Below, one piece after another: positions 24,240-36,710 of a stretch of 64,000 nt of DNA; the first letter of the stretch is position 1, and every line of letters starts with the position of its first letter. The DNA is taken from assembly GCA_050084985.1 (NCBI GenBank), contig JBITNC010000001.1, positions 178,684,001-178,748,000 on the forward strand, written 5' to 3'. The translations under genes were made by a program, and so were the position numbers. Origin of the DNA: Nageia nagi. Lineage: Eukaryota > Pinophyta. A model generated the notes under the pieces. The model had not been told where the DNA came from and ran no database searches. It was given only the letters and a program-made list of their open reading frames with translations.

Positions 24240-25620
24240 GATTTTCTTGATCTTATGATGATATTCCTAGATTATATCCTTCATTTGTCATGCATAATTT
24301 GCCATTAAAAGTAAATGCCAAGCCAATTAAGCAAAAGCCTAGAAAAATGCATCCTTCCAAGGCCTTATTAGTGAAAAAGGAGATTGAAAAATACTTACAA
24401 GCAGGATTCATAGAGCCTATTGATTATTTTGATTGGATGTTCAATATTGTTCCTACTACTAAACCAATTAATCAAATATGAGTATGTACTAATTTTTGTG
24501 ATATCAACAATGCTTTTCCTAAAGATGATTTTTCATTACCCAATATTGATATGATTATTGATAGCATAGCTGGACATGATATGTTGTCATTTATGGATGG
24601 ATTTTTTGGTTATAATCAAATTTTAATTAATCATGTCAATTGACATAAAATAGATTTCACAACCCCTTAGGGTAATTTTTGTTGGAAGGTTATGCCTTTT
24701 GGACTAAAAACAATAGGTGCTACATATCATAGAGCCATGGTCACTATGTTCCATAACCACATTAACACAATAGTGGAGGTCTATGTTAATGATATCTTTG
24801 TCAAATCAAAGCAAGATCAAGACCATATCTAATCCCTTGAAGAGGTATATGAAATTTTTGAAAGGTATAAATTAAGACTCAAACCTTCAAAGTATGCATT
24901 TGGAGTTACTTCCCTAAAATTGTTAGGGTTCATGGTTTCAAATAGAGGAATTTAGGTAGATCCTAAGAAAGTGAAAGCCATTATTGATATGCCTCCTCTT
25001 CAAAACATGAAACAACTTAGAAGCCTTCAAGAAAAAATAAACTCAGTTAGGAGTTTCATCTCATAGCTAGGGGATAAGTGTATACCATTCACTCACTTAC
25101 TTAATAAAGATGTCAAGTTTGTATGGGATGTGAATTACCACAAAGCATTTGAAGATATCAAGCAATATTTACTTAATTCCCCTATCCTTGTTCCCATGGA
25201 TTTTTCCCAACCTGATTACTTATATATTTTAGCCTCCTTATATGCAATAGAAACAATGTGTCAAAAACTAAAGATAACAAGGAGAGGTCCATCTATTATC
25301 TAAGCAAGACATTGATTGATTATGAGACAAGGTACACTTCTATGGAGATTATTTGCTTTGCTATGATATTTAGTACTAAGAAATTAAGGCATTACTTGTT
25401 ATATTGCACCACATATGTTTTTAGTCTTATTAATCCTTTAAAATATCTTATGGGTAAACAACACTTATTAGGTGATTTTGCAAAGTGGCTAATGTTATTG
25501 CAAGAATTTGATATTAATGTCATGAAACAAAAATTCATTAAAGGATAGGTGATTGTAGATATGATAGCAAATTTCCCTCAAGAAGATAAGGAGGTGGTAC
25601 ATAAAGAATTTTCTAACATT
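24240..25620 (+). pseudogene. LTR-A reverse transcriptase and first RNase H remnant
   Basis: The polymerase would copy element RNA into DNA. MHNLPLKVNAKPIKQKPRKM (24290) opens the RT domain. Further blocks are VCTNFCDINNAFPKDDFSLP, MDGFFGYNQI, KVMPFGLKTIGATY and VYVNDIFVKS near 24780-24810, where the first Asp of the YVDD box is Asn, so it would be inactive. RNase H follows with KERSIYYLSKTLIDYETRY (25280) and FAKWLMLLQEFDI. The frame changes near 25257 between the thumb and RNase H. W and Q codons have turned into stops, for example TPWG to TP-stop-G. Confidence 0.9.
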
Positions 25621-25719
25621 TTTTAAGAGGATCCATGATGCCAATAATCTAATGACCTATAAACATGGCACTAGTGGTGTGACTTTGAGGAGATCTCTAT
25701 CCTTGATGATTATATTTAT

Positions 25720-26190
25720 CTTCTAGAGGATGAGCCTATAGTATAGACCTTATATTTTGATGGTTCTAAATGCATTCATGGAGTAAGGGTAAGTATTTTT
25801 TTGGTCTCTCCTACTAATCAAATAATCCCTATTGCATACAAATTGGATTTCAAATGCACTAATAATATAGCTGGGTATGAATCTCTAATATTAGGATTGA
25901 AGATAGCTTTTGAACTTAAAATCATAGACATAGAAATTTATGGGGATTCATAGATTTTGATCAACCAAGTGAAGGGTATTTATAATACCAAATATAAGAA
26001 ACTAAAGCCTTATAAGGTGGTTTTGATTGAGTTGCTAGATAGCCTTGATAAATATACTATTGATACCATTCCTAGGACTAATAACAAATACATAGATGCT
26101 ATGGCAAGTGTAGCCTCTTTGGTACCAATTGTACTCAAAGATGAGGAAACCATTCTTACTATATGTAAGTTAACTTCTCCATATTACACA
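25720..26190 (+). pseudogene. LTR-A second, archaeal-type RNase H domain
   Basis: A separate RNase H lies between the usual RNase H and integrase. Its four acidic catalytic positions are visible: FDGSKCIHG (Asp near 25759), NNIAGYESLILGLKIA (Glu near 25880), IEIYGDS (Asp near 25945) and NKYIDAMASVASL (Asp near 26095). This DEDD set and the order of blocks match the archaeal-type domain reported in plant Tat-lineage elements. One TAG (former Gln or Trp) falls right after GDS. Its frame is shared with the preceding RNase H and the integrase end. Confidence 0.85.
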
Positions 26191-26399
26191 ACTCATATTC
26201 ATTCTATTTTATCCTATCTTATTTCCATTGATTATGTTTTTCAAGATTGGTACTTTGATATCTATCGCTACTTAAATAACCAAAGCATTCTTCCTAGATA
26301 TAATAAGAATGATAGATTAAGATTAAGAATGATTGTTATGAAATATGTTATTATTGGTTATGTTTTATATAGAAAAACCTTTGATGATGCCTTATTGAG

Positions 26400-27504
26400 A
26401 TGTTTAACATAGGATGAGATAGATACTACTTTAGAGCAAGCTCATGATGAATTATATGGTGGCCATTTTCATGCCAAAGCTCTTTATAAAAAGATCTTAA
26501 AAATAGGATACTATTGGCCCACTATGGAAGAAGATTGTCAAACTCATGTGAAAGTATGTGTGCAATGCCAAAAGCATGCAAACTTACAAAAACAACCCAC
26601 TTAGGAACTCAATTCCATTATTTCTCCATGGCCCTTTACTACTTGGGGCATAGATTTGATTGGTATAATTAATCCTCATCCTAGAAGATACAAATCTATC
26701 ATCTTAGCTACATAATATACTACCAAGTGGGTGGAAGCCATCCCCATGAAGTTAGTTATATAAGAAAATATTATTGCATTCCTTACATAATACATCATAT
26801 CTAGATTTGGTGTGCCACAAAGGTTGATCAAGGATAATAGTCTAAATTTCAAGGGCACAGATATGCAAGCATTTTGTAAAAATTTTCACATCACACAAAC
26901 CTTTTCTTCAATTTAATACCCTTAAGACAATGGTCAAGCTAAAGCAACAAACAAGACACTTAAGAGTATTCTTGTTAAAACATGGGATAAATACAAAAGA
27001 GATTGACATGAGCAATTATCATATGCACTATGGAGCTACAAAACTAGTGTCTGAACAACCACTAAGAAAATCCCCTTTTCATTAGTATATGGAGATGAGG
27101 CAATTATCCCACTTGATTTAGATATTAATTCACTTATAATCTCTTTATAGGGTGATGTCCTAGATGAGGATGCAAGATAAGCAAGATTACAATAGTTGAA
27201 GAGGTTAGATGAACAAAGAATTAGAGCCATCGAACATCAAAAGGTATACCATGACAAACTTAAGAGAGCATTTGGTAAGAAGATAAAATCTAAAGAGTTC
27301 AAAATAGGGGACCTAATATTAAAAGATAATATCAATAAAATGATAGCAAATGAGGAGGCTAAAGGTAAATTTGAACCCAACTGGTTGGGCCCATATGTTG
27401 TTGTTGATGCAATAGGATCAAGAGAATACAAGTTATCAACTTTTTATGGTAAAGAGGAACTAAAAAGCTTTAATTCCATCCATATCAAGTATTTTTATGC
27501 TTAA
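26400..27504 (+). pseudogene. LTR-A integrase remnant
   Basis: The integrase would join the DNA copy to the genome. A zinc-binding HHCC domain reads HDELYGGHFHAKALYKK then YYWPTMEEDC and CVQCQKH (26445-26580). The catalytic core shows TWGIDLIGI, RLIKDNSLNFKG and NGQAKATNKTLK, where the usual Glu of D,D,E is Lys. The C-terminal part continues to a natural end at 27504 (FEPNWLGPYVVVDA, then SIHIKYFYA). Seven or more stops interrupt it. No chromodomain follows, as expected for Tat. Confidence 0.88.
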
Positions 27505-27673
27505 AAAAGCAAAGCTCTGTGCCCTTACAAAATAATTCATATCAAATGCAGAGGCATAATCTCTTTTTATTTTCTATACAAATTCAAGAAGGACATTGTA
27601 CCAATGACATGCTTGACTATTAGCACAATATCAAAAATGTGCAAAAAAAAAAAAAACTTGACATTTTAATGTC

Positions 27674-28220
27674 TTTGGATCATGGACATAAAAATGCATG
27701 ATCATCGATGGCCAACAAAATGGCTAGTGAGAGTTCTCTCACTTAAAAGTAAACCAAAAATATAGTCGTTAGCAATTTGTTGACATTGGATCATCTCCAA
27801 TAGATGATACATTTTGTTATGTATCCACATGGTTCTTTATTTTAAAACCATCTAAAGCATACTATTTTTGGATCATGGATCTAAAAATGTATGATCATCG
27901 ATGGCCCATGAAACAGCTAGTGAGAGTTCCCTCACTTAAAAGTAAACCAATGATATAGCCATTAGTAATTTGTTAACATTGGATCATCTCCAATAAATGA
28001 TACATTTTGTTATATATCCACATGGTTATTACTTTGAACCCATCTAAAGCATATTATATTTTGATCATGGATATAAAAATACATGATCATTGATGGCCAT
28101 CGATACAACTAGTGAGAGTTCACTCACTTAAAAGATAAACTATCAATGCAACTGTAAGTGAGATTGCTGACATTGGATCATCTCTGATGGATGATGTAGC
28201 TTATTATGCATTTATACCTT
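27674..28220 (+). repeat. 193-bp tandem repeat array in the LTR-A 3' region
   Basis: Three units starting with TTTGGATCATGGA-ATAAAAATGCATGATCAT begin at 27674, 27867 and 28060 (period 193 bp, the third partial). Each contains the near-perfect palindrome AGTGAGAGTTCTCTCACT (27726-27743 in the first). The region 27505-28750 carries no gene. LTR-B has the reverse-complement counterpart at 29860-30220. Confidence 0.9.
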
Positions 28221-28749
28221 TAATTTTTAGCTAATACTTAATTGTAGGTACATAAATATAGAATAATAGAAGCAAATTATATTCAAAACTAGGACACTAG
28301 CATGATGCTCACTATCTTTTAGGCCACTAATGATGTACATTTCATTACCCTTTCCATCCATCTAAAGAATAACCTCTCTATTTTGAGGCATGGATATAAC
28401 TGCATTAGCTTCTTAAGTATTTGATACAACAAAATGATTAGATTTATGATTGAAATAGTATAAAGGAGGCACATCATATCTTCCATCTCCAACCTTGGAT
28501 ATGGATTTTTATAGTCATCCAAATAGTATCTAGAAGATAGCTTCTTCAATAGATTTTTCCTTAGCTACTCCACTCAAGGATCTTTCCTGGAGCACTATAG
28601 TCAAAAGGGGGGCAACACAAGGACCCTTAACATCATTTATTCATCTTTATTAAAATATATTATTAGCAAAAAGATCATAAAATTTTCTTCTATATCTTGG
28701 CTACACTTCTTCTTTGGAAATGTAATTCCATTGCTTCAATCACACATCT

Positions 28750-28762
28750 AAAGAGGGGCAAA
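28750..28762 (+). promoter_or_regulatory. LTR-A polypurine tract
   Basis: AAAGAGGGGCAAA abuts the TG of the 3' LTR. It sets the + orientation and is homologous to the decayed tract of LTR-B at 20552-20576. Confidence 0.85.
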
Positions 28763-29405
28763 TGTAGATGCCTCAAAATGAACCTTTATGTATTTAATAA
28801 ATCATTTTAATCCCTTAACAATGTATTATTTAAAAAATAGATTAAAAATATATAAAAGAGGTGTAGGCCATGTATTTGACCCTTATGTAATATATAAGGG
28901 ATTAAAATATCAAAGTCATGTAAACTTGTATCATATATAAAGGCATCATTTGATAACCTATAGATCATGAGCAAATCATGGGTAGATAATCATTTTAAGC
29001 TAATACCAGTATTATCAATTGAAGATCATTTGAAGGATTACAACTTGATTTGTCTATCTATATTGCACATCTATTATTATGTAAGTTTGCATATATGTTC
29101 ATCATTTTATTATTCATTAATTTGCTCATCGCTACATTCTTGTTCATGTTTGTCATTTTATTCATCCTATGGTACCAATAGTGTGTCAATTCTAGGGCAC
29201 TAGTAGCATACTTGTTCATGAATGTATGCTCTATCCTTTGTGCATTTTTTGATATATAGAATGAATATAGAATCTAAGTAAATATTACTGCATTCTTGTT
29301 ACATTTCATTATCATAATTCTTATATATGCATCAATATTTACAAAATAGATAAATAGTGCATTAATCAACCTCATTTTCATTAATCACATTATTTAGCCT
29401 CTATA
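28763..29405 (+). repeat. LTR-A 3' LTR
   Basis: It starts TGTAGATGCCTCAAAATG and ends CTCTATA, where the final CA has become TA. A TATATAAAGG box lies near 28935. Compared with the 5' LTR it has an additional stretch around GTGTCAATTCTAGGGCACTA. Confidence 0.9.
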
Positions 29406-29410
29406 ATAAT

Positions 29411-30396
29411 GAAATAAATGAAGTTCCATATCCAAAGAAGAAGAGTAGGAGAATTTTTTTGAGAACTTTGAACTCTTGTTTAGCATCATGGTATTTTGTA
29501 GTAGGTATTTCATTTCTCCCTTTTGTCTTGGTTTCCCTTAGAAAGCTCCATTGTTGGTACAAAATAAAATAAAACATGAATAAATATCTCTTTTTTCTCT
29601 TGTGATGCTCAAGCATGAAATCAATTGCTCTATCTCTAATACTAGGGAGTCCTATGTTCCAACGACCATGCCTTGATACAGAAGAGGTATATAAATTTCA
29701 AAATTTGATGATGTATAATGAATAGTGTTGGCAACATGAGGAAAGTATCATGAATGATGTGAACACATTGAATTCTAAAGATTTTTTTTACTTGTATAAA
29801 GAAGATAGATTAGAAAATACCTTATAATGGAAAATTATGTTAAAAACATCATGTAATAGATCTTTGATACATAGTGAGATGTATCATCCATTGGGTATGA
29901 GCCAATGCCAACATTCTCACTAAATATTATATTAGTGATTTTATTTTTAAGTGAGTGAAATCTTGCTAATAGTATCTATGGCCATCAAAGATCATACTTT
30001 TTCTATCTATGATCCAAAGATATTATGCTTTTATAGTTGTAAGTATAGCCATGTATGGATGCATAGTAAGGTGTATAGTTCATTGGGTATGAGCTAATAT
30101 CAACATCCTTACTAATAGTAGTATCACTGATTTAATTTTAAGTGAGCAAAATGTCACAAGCCGTATTGATGGCCATCGATAATCAAGCATTTTATATTCC
30201 TAATCTAAAGATATTATGCTTGCTATTTATTTATTAGTATTTTTTCCTAAATTTAATGATGTCGATGATGTGCAAGAAGAAATACAACATATACATCATT
30301 AAAAAAGCAAAAATAAAACTTGAAATAATAAAAGCATATTGTACATGTACCTCAATTTGATGTATAGTAATAATATGAGGCACAAAGCTATGTTCT
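29411..30396 (-). repeat. LTR-B 3' region with two tandem repeat units
   Basis: This segment of LTR-B lies between LTR-A and the integrase end. Two units at about 29870-30015 and 30040-30215 match, as reverse complement, the 193-bp repeats of LTR-A: blocks AAGTGAGTGAAAT, GGCCATCAAAGATCAT and CTATGATCCAAAGATATTATGC. The first 450 bp (29411-29860) hold no gene. A small ORF at 29401-29616 is not credible. Confidence 0.8.
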
Positions 30397-30860
30397 TCAT
30401 GTATAGAAGCATTTGAGGTGCATGGTATTGAATTTTTTTAGCTCTTCTTTACCATACATGGAAGATAACATGTATGCACCTAATCTTCTAGTATCCACTA
30501 CAACAAATGGTCCTAGCCAATTTAGCTCAAACTTTTCTTTTACTTCATTATTTATAGTAATTTTATTGATGTTTTTCTTTAATACCAAGTATCCTACTTG
30601 GAATGTCTTTGGCTTGACCTTTTGTTTGAATACTCCCTTTAGCCTTGCATGATATGCTTTTTGATGTTCAATAGCATGTATTCTTTTTTCATCTTTTATG
30701 TCTTCATGCAATGAGATATTTAAATATGGAATCTCAAGCTCTAATGGCACAACATCATCACCATAAACTAATGAAAATGGGATTACTCCAATAGCAATCC
30801 TTACACTTGGTCAATATGCATAAAGTGCTAAGGCAATTACTCATACCAATCTTTTTTGTA
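30397..30860 (-). pseudogene. LTR-B integrase, C-terminal part
   Basis: The frame 30750-30397 reads LNWLGPFVVVDTR and ends MHLKCFYT, matching the integrase end of LTR-A (HIKYFYA). Upstream it reaches KYKKDWYE at the LTR-E boundary. The N-terminal part lies beyond LTR-E at 45361-46000. Joined on paper, KIWNK and YKKDW give the continuous motif seen in LTR-A. Confidence 0.9.
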
Positions 30861-30865
30861 CTTGT

Positions 30866-33154
30866 TGTTGAACTTCATGTGACATTGAGAGGGGGGTGAA
30901 TCAATGTGTCTAAAAATTAAACTCAAATTTTAACTTTTGAAATCAAGGAAATGCAAAATTGAAATCAAATGAGCAAGCACATCACAAACAACATACAATA
31001 AAAGATGTAATTAGGTTCACAAATTTGGTTGCATCCCCAAAAATGTCTACTTAAACTCCAATCCAAATCTAGCCATAAAAATAATCTTACAAATTCATAG
31101 CATTGACTATGAAGGGTAACACTAACTACCTCTCAATTTGGCAATACCTACTACCCGAAGCACCAACTCTGATTACCAAGCACCCACTTGACAAAATCTC
31201 AAACCTATAACAAGAAAAATAATCACAATTCCCAATGACTCTAAATAGTTTAGCTCCAATAATATCTCTTCCCACCCTTTATCAAATACTTCATTGATAA
31301 AATTGAATTACAACTACTACCCCTTTACTTATCAAAACTTTGTCATTCCTTCAAAACTAATTAACTCAAAACAATATCCAAAACTCATAGCCCAAGGGAA
31401 ATTCTACATGCACATAGCCATTTTGTCATACCACTTAGCTCTTATATATTTATTCTCAAAATTGAAAAACTAAGAAGAGAGGAGGCAAAAATTGTCACTA
31501 CAAAATACCCATCATTGTTTTCTTAGTTGCACCCATAAAGGAAATTGAAAAACCCCTTTGTAACTACCAAATAATCTACTTATTTTTAGGAGGCATTTTT
31601 GTCTTCAATAATTGATCAAATATTTTAAACTTAGCTTGTAACTCCCTCTTTTATGCACATATTTTTTCTCTCATTGTAACTAACCAATTGAAAATAATTA
31701 TATTGTAGTGAGATCTTTTTAATAAACAAATCATGTCTTTAGTTATTTTTCCAAAAATAAAATTGGAGACATTTTGTCAAACATATTACAGGCCTATGTG
31801 AGCAAATTAATTAATTAAATTGCCACATATATTTTCTAGAGATAATTGTCAAATAGTTTGCATACCAAAACTATAAAAAAAAATAAAACTGAGCTTCAAA
31901 GGCATTTTTGAAAGGTCGTAACTTCTTCATGTGCACACCATTCAACATGAAATTGAACCATGTGTTCTACTCACAAACGAATATAACCAAACAAAATTTG
32001 AGAGTTTAAATCCACATGAATTGTACAAAATACTTCTCACAAAATGGTCTTTGATAAAGATTTGTAGACATTTCATCACATAGTTTGCATAAAAAGTTTG
32101 GAAAAAATTAAAAAAAGTTACTTGGAGCCATTTTTTGAAAGCCATGACTTGTTACTGTTAACATGGATTGCAACAAAACTTTAAACACTTGTTCTTGGTA
32201 TATTCATCTACCATCACTATGAATTTCATCAGCTAACTCTTCTTGGATAGCTTGTTTTACCTCCGATAAAGTGGCCTCCAACATTAATTTCATATGCATT
32301 TTGTCAAACACTTCACATGCCTAGTTTTATGCACATTTATGTTTCTCATACTTCAAGGAATTTCTGAAAATTTTTCAAAATGATAAATTTATTTCTCTTG
32401 CCTCCTTGAAGTTGTAGGATTTGATGGAATTCAAATTCAAACAACAAAAAAAATAAATTTTACATTTTATTGTTCATTGACTTGGACTTAAGCAAAAAAA
32501 TAGACCTGTTAAACTACTGCACAAAGTTGTTCAAAGCCATGTTCTGAACATTATAACTTCCATCTCATAAATTTGATGCATGTGAAATTTAAAATACTCC
32601 TCTTTTATATTAATTACCTTCAGTTCAAATTTTAGCCTCTAACTCCTTATAGTTTGTCCACAACATCTCTAACAAAATGACCATGTAGATTTCACACTTG
32701 TCACAAATATAAGATATTTGTTTTATATGCATATGAACTTAGATATCTAATGTTTTTATATTTTTGAGTACCCATTTTTTTGAATATCATCTAATAAAAT
32801 TTTTGTCAAAATATGGGCACTTTGATTTTTAGTCTATTTTTTACTTTGCATTACTATAGCACTTTGTCCTACTATAGTGCTCTTTAGTTTTTTCTTCAAT
32901 GTTACATTCTTCTTCAGTGCTCTATATTTACTTCATTTCTATGACCTTCAACACTTTGTACTTATTTCTTTGGTATTACATCCTTCTTCAGTGCTTAGTA
33001 GTTACTTCAGTGCTATGACCTTCTTTAGTACTCTATAGTTACTTTAGAGATCTATTCTTCTTCAATGCTCTCAACAAAGGCAATCATTTATCTCAATAAT
33101 ATTTTTTTATCCCTTTTACCATATTGACAATAATAACAACCATATAGCTCAACA
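30866..33154 (-). repeat. LTR-E 3' LTR
   Basis: It is almost the same length as the partner at 43068-45355 and aligns throughout. Near 32840-33070 it contains an internal array of 50-60 bp units with TTCTTCAGTGCTCTATAGTTACTTC, also present in the other LTR at 45040-45260. Small open frames here (31942-32145) are LTR sequence. Confidence 0.92.
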
Positions 33155-33175
33155 ATTCCCCCCTTTGAAATTATT
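33155..33175 (-). promoter_or_regulatory. LTR-E polypurine tract
   Basis: Read on the minus strand, TTTCAAAGGGGGGAATTG precedes the start of the 3' LTR. It gives the direction of the element. Confidence 0.85.
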
Positions 33176-33339
33176 GGCAACACATGATCACACAACTAAA
33201 ATTTCTCTCCCCATTTGTGAACAATAACAAAGGATAGTCAAGGAATCCCCTTGAGTCCACATATGACATTATTAAGAAATCATTAGTACCATTAGCATAA
33301 ACCATAAATAAGACCATAAAAATAAGATAAAGAAACATT

Positions 33340-34061
33340 ATTCCCCTTGAGAATGTGGCCTCGATAGTTAGTCAATGCTTGGGAAGTGGAGTCACTTCCA
33401 ACTTCTTATGAAGGTATTCAAACACTTCCTTGGGAAAGGGTTTGATGAAGATATCTGCTACTTGCTCTGATGTGGTAACATATTCCAACTTTACCTCTCC
33501 TTTTATAACTTTTTCTTTCAATAAATGGTACTAAATAGCAATGTGTTTTCTTCTTGAATGCATGATCGGATTCTTGGAAATATTGATTGCACTTGTGTTT
33601 TCACACATAATTGAAATAGGCTCACTAATATGAATACTAAGATCCTTCATTATTTGTTTCATCCATAAAACTTGTGTATAACATGATATGTTTGCTATAA
33701 ACTCTACTTTTTCTATGGATAGGGATATTGATTCTTATTTCTTGCTATGCCATCCCACAAGATTCTCACCTAAGTAAAAAGCTCCTCCACTAGTTCTCTT
33801 TCTGTCATCAACACATCCTACCCTATCTATATCCAAAAAAGAAATAAATGTAAAATCCTTACCCTTTGGATATCATAAACCATACTCCATTATACCCTTG
33901 AGGTACTAAAATATCCTCTTCACTACAGTCACATGTTTCTTTGGGATTGGCCTAAAATCATACAACCATGCATATTGCCTACAAAATATCTAGTATAATG
34001 GCCATCAAGTAAACTAAACTTCCAATTATTGAACTCTACTATGTTTGATCCACTAATGGTA
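33340..34061 (-). pseudogene. LTR-E RNase H remnant
   Basis: On the minus strand the end of the copia polyprotein reads VADIFIKPFPKEVFEYLHKK then LEVTPLPKH near 33375-33490, preceded by YHLLKEKVIKGEVKLEYV. The start of the domain borders the LTR-F insertion at 34067. Stops and frame changes are frequent. Only 200 bp separate it from the 3' LTR, so there is no room for the envelope-like ORF some SIRE elements have. Confidence 0.85.
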
Positions 34062-34066
34062 CTTTA

Positions 34067-34669
34067 TGTTAGAACTATAATGTTATTTAGGGTGTTGTTT
34101 AATTAATATGTTTCAGCATATTAAGAATCACCTAAAGTTGTTTATTAGGTGATAATAAGGTTCATGCATAGTGGGTGGAATAGTATTCTCCACTCAATTT
34201 AAAATAGTATTTGCTAGGTGAAATAGTGTCTCCACTAACAATTAAATATAATTTTATATTGCAACTTAAGGTTAACTAACCAATTATGGTTAGGTTAGTT
34301 AACTACCTAAGGTTAGTTTTGAATCCTATAAAAGGAGCTCATATTGTGAAGATTTGTAATGAAAATGAAAAGTAGATAAAAATATGGTTGTAAGGATGTT
34401 AATATAAATCTTAGTATGATCTTAAGCATGCAATTTATCCTTCATACTAAGGAGAGTCATGGTTGATATCCATGAGAGTGTACATTGTTTGAGAGTATAG
34501 AGAAAAGGAGACATAAAGTGGAGTACTCCATGAGATGGAGGAACCACTATACATCTTGTGTTACTAAGTGAAAATGCTTCTTATGTTTTTAGTTTTAGAA
34601 TGATTAATTGCTATATTACATGGAGGTCCTACAAGTGTTCTTAGATTATGGAATTTTTTAATTCCATCA
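34067..34669 (+). repeat. LTR-F 5' LTR
   Basis: It has a canonical TATAAAAG box at 34327-34334 inside TCCTATAAAAGGAGCTC, well placed for an LTR promoter. It aligns with 39017-39610 along its length. Confidence 0.9.
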
Positions 34670-34686
34670 ATTGCTATTAGAGAAAT
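34670..34686 (+). promoter_or_regulatory. LTR-F primer-binding site
   Basis: TTGCTATTAGAGAA after the LTR resembles TTGGTATCAGAGC, the site for initiator methionine tRNA, with a few substitutions. This fits a copia-like or chromovirus-like origin. Confidence 0.6.
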
Positions 34687-34869
34687 CTTCTTATGCACAT
34701 TGTGAATACTTCTTGATTACAAATTAAGCACTTATTGATAGCAAAACTAAGTAGAATCATCGATGTGATTGGAAGAGTTGGAATTAGAACTCTTAGAATT
34801 TGTGATAGGAAAATTGGGCATATTGAATAACGCAACACAAGTGATTAGGGAGAAATGATACCTAATATC

Positions 34870-36710
34870 AAAAAATGGGTAGTACACCCATTAATGCCCT
34901 TCTTGAGTTAGTTGCAAAACATAAGACTCCCAATGAAGATCTTATTTCCATACTGTGAATGCAATAATATAGGGATGGTAGTACTCCTAAGGATGTAGCA
35001 TGGTAGGACCTACATAATGCAAAAAATGAAAGACCAAAAATGTCTAAGAATAATAAAAGATGATCTTCCACATCCAGTTTAGATGATAAACAAGTGTGAT
35101 TTTGAAATGCAACTACTCAACATCCTCCAAATGATGAATAAAGTAGATGTCCCATTGATAGAGAATTCGATGACCTTGTATGTGAACTAGATTTTGTCAT
35201 AGAGCAGTCTATAGTGCATTGTAAGCATGCTATAAGACTTGATCTTGAATGCATTAATAAAATAAATTCTTTGGGAAGATCAATGTGAAGACCTTGAAAA
35301 ATGGTCCTATCCATGATGAATGAAAAATGAGTTAGATTTCTATCAGGGTATCATAAATAAGTGAAAATGATAGTGATCAAATAGAATGAAATGAACTTAT
35401 AGAATTGCAAAAATAACTAGATCATTAATCATTAATAGGAACATAAAAATGAATCAAGCATAAAAGTACAAAGACCAATGTGATAGTGTACTTGACCATT
35501 GATTGATTAATCAAAGATTTGAGATATGAATTTCATACTTTATTAAAAAACTAGAAAGATTCTTAATGTCAAGCCTAAGTGGGTGGTGCTTACAATGAGA
35601 TTGGTTCTTGTTATAGTGAATGGTCATCAAAATCAAAAGAATTAGCATCATCTTTAGATACATTAGAATCTAATATGCCTAAACCTAAAAGATATTGATG
35701 TGAAATAGGTAGAAAGTGATAAGAAAAAAAAATTGATAACATAAAATATGATGTTCACCTCGTCAAGAAACACAAAAAGAGTAAGTAGATGATCACTATA
35801 GACTATGTTGGCGAACTACCCATGCAACAGTGAGTGGTTCAAAATACTCTTATGGATGTAGAGAAGATGGTCTAATGTAGCATACAAATTTCAAAAGATA
35901 GCGATTGAATGGGGTATAGACCATTATACACTATGTCCAATTGGGTTGACTGAGCAAATGAAATAATAAGTGAACATGGTCATCATGATTGAGATGAAAA
36001 ATTATGTAAATACCATAATAATCATCTAGGTACAATTGAATAAATACTATTCATTATTGCAATAAAACTTCAAAGGTGATAAAAGAGTGATTTTCTAAAG
36101 CTACATGAATACTCTGATGCACTATGTTATCTTGGAGATTGCTTGGTAAAGCATGAAACTGAGAAACATCCATGAAGGATAACTAAAAAAATATATTTTA
36201 TCTCACATCATAAAAGTAAAGTGCTAAATGAAAAGTAAGGATCATTCATGTCTATTTATAACATAAAAGATTTGATATTATCAAACTATAATAATTGTGA
36301 CAACTGAAGATAAGGATTTGTTAGACAACAAATCTACAAAGATAAAATATCTCACCTTCCAATCATTTAATTAATTGATGTCATACATATCATATCATGT
36401 TAGAATTGCAATAATGATAGTACTACTAAGATATGTGATGAATAAATAATAGTGGTATCACTATGCTATTTTTCTTTCTCATCTCAACTATTTAATGGGA
36501 TAATTTAATCATGAGCAATAGGTTGATCATCATGACTTTCATAGAGAATTTTGTCACACACATAGGAAGTGCTTTCTTAAATTCTGATGAGGAAATGAAC
36601 ATATGGGAAAACTTAAAGAATGCCTACCTTTTCCATAAACTAACTATGAAAAAGGTCAAGATGGAGATAATGGCCTATCATTATGATATGATATAAAAGA
36701 AAAAGTTGTA
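34870..36710 (+). pseudogene. LTR-F decayed coding region, gag-like, unidentified
   Basis: Allowing for TAG/TAA at former Gln/Trp codons, a frame starts near 34875 with MGSTPINALLELVAKHKTPN and continues with DGSTPKDVAW and NERPKMSKNNKR. A later frame near 36050-36180 reads DFLKLHEYSDALCYLGDCLV. An open frame at 36511-36696 gives NIWENLKNAYLFHKLTMKK. None matches a polymerase domain. By position it is gag, but I cannot assign a family. Confidence 0.45.

Larger units (their letters stand above)
20577..29405 (+). mobile_element. LTR-A: Tat-like Ty3/gypsy element with dual RNase H
   Basis: LTRs of 618 and 643 bp (20577-21194, 28763-29405) start TGTAGA and end CTACA or its decayed form CTATA. 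The flanks GTAAT (20572-20576) and ATAAT (29406-29410) fit a 5-bp duplication with one transition. The interior encodes, in order, gag, protease, RT, RNase H, a second archaeal-type RNase H and integrase, then tandem repeats and a polypurine tract. Many Gln and Trp codons have become stops and there are at least two frame changes, so the element is dead. It is a relative of LTR-B and sits inside it. Confidence 0.92.
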
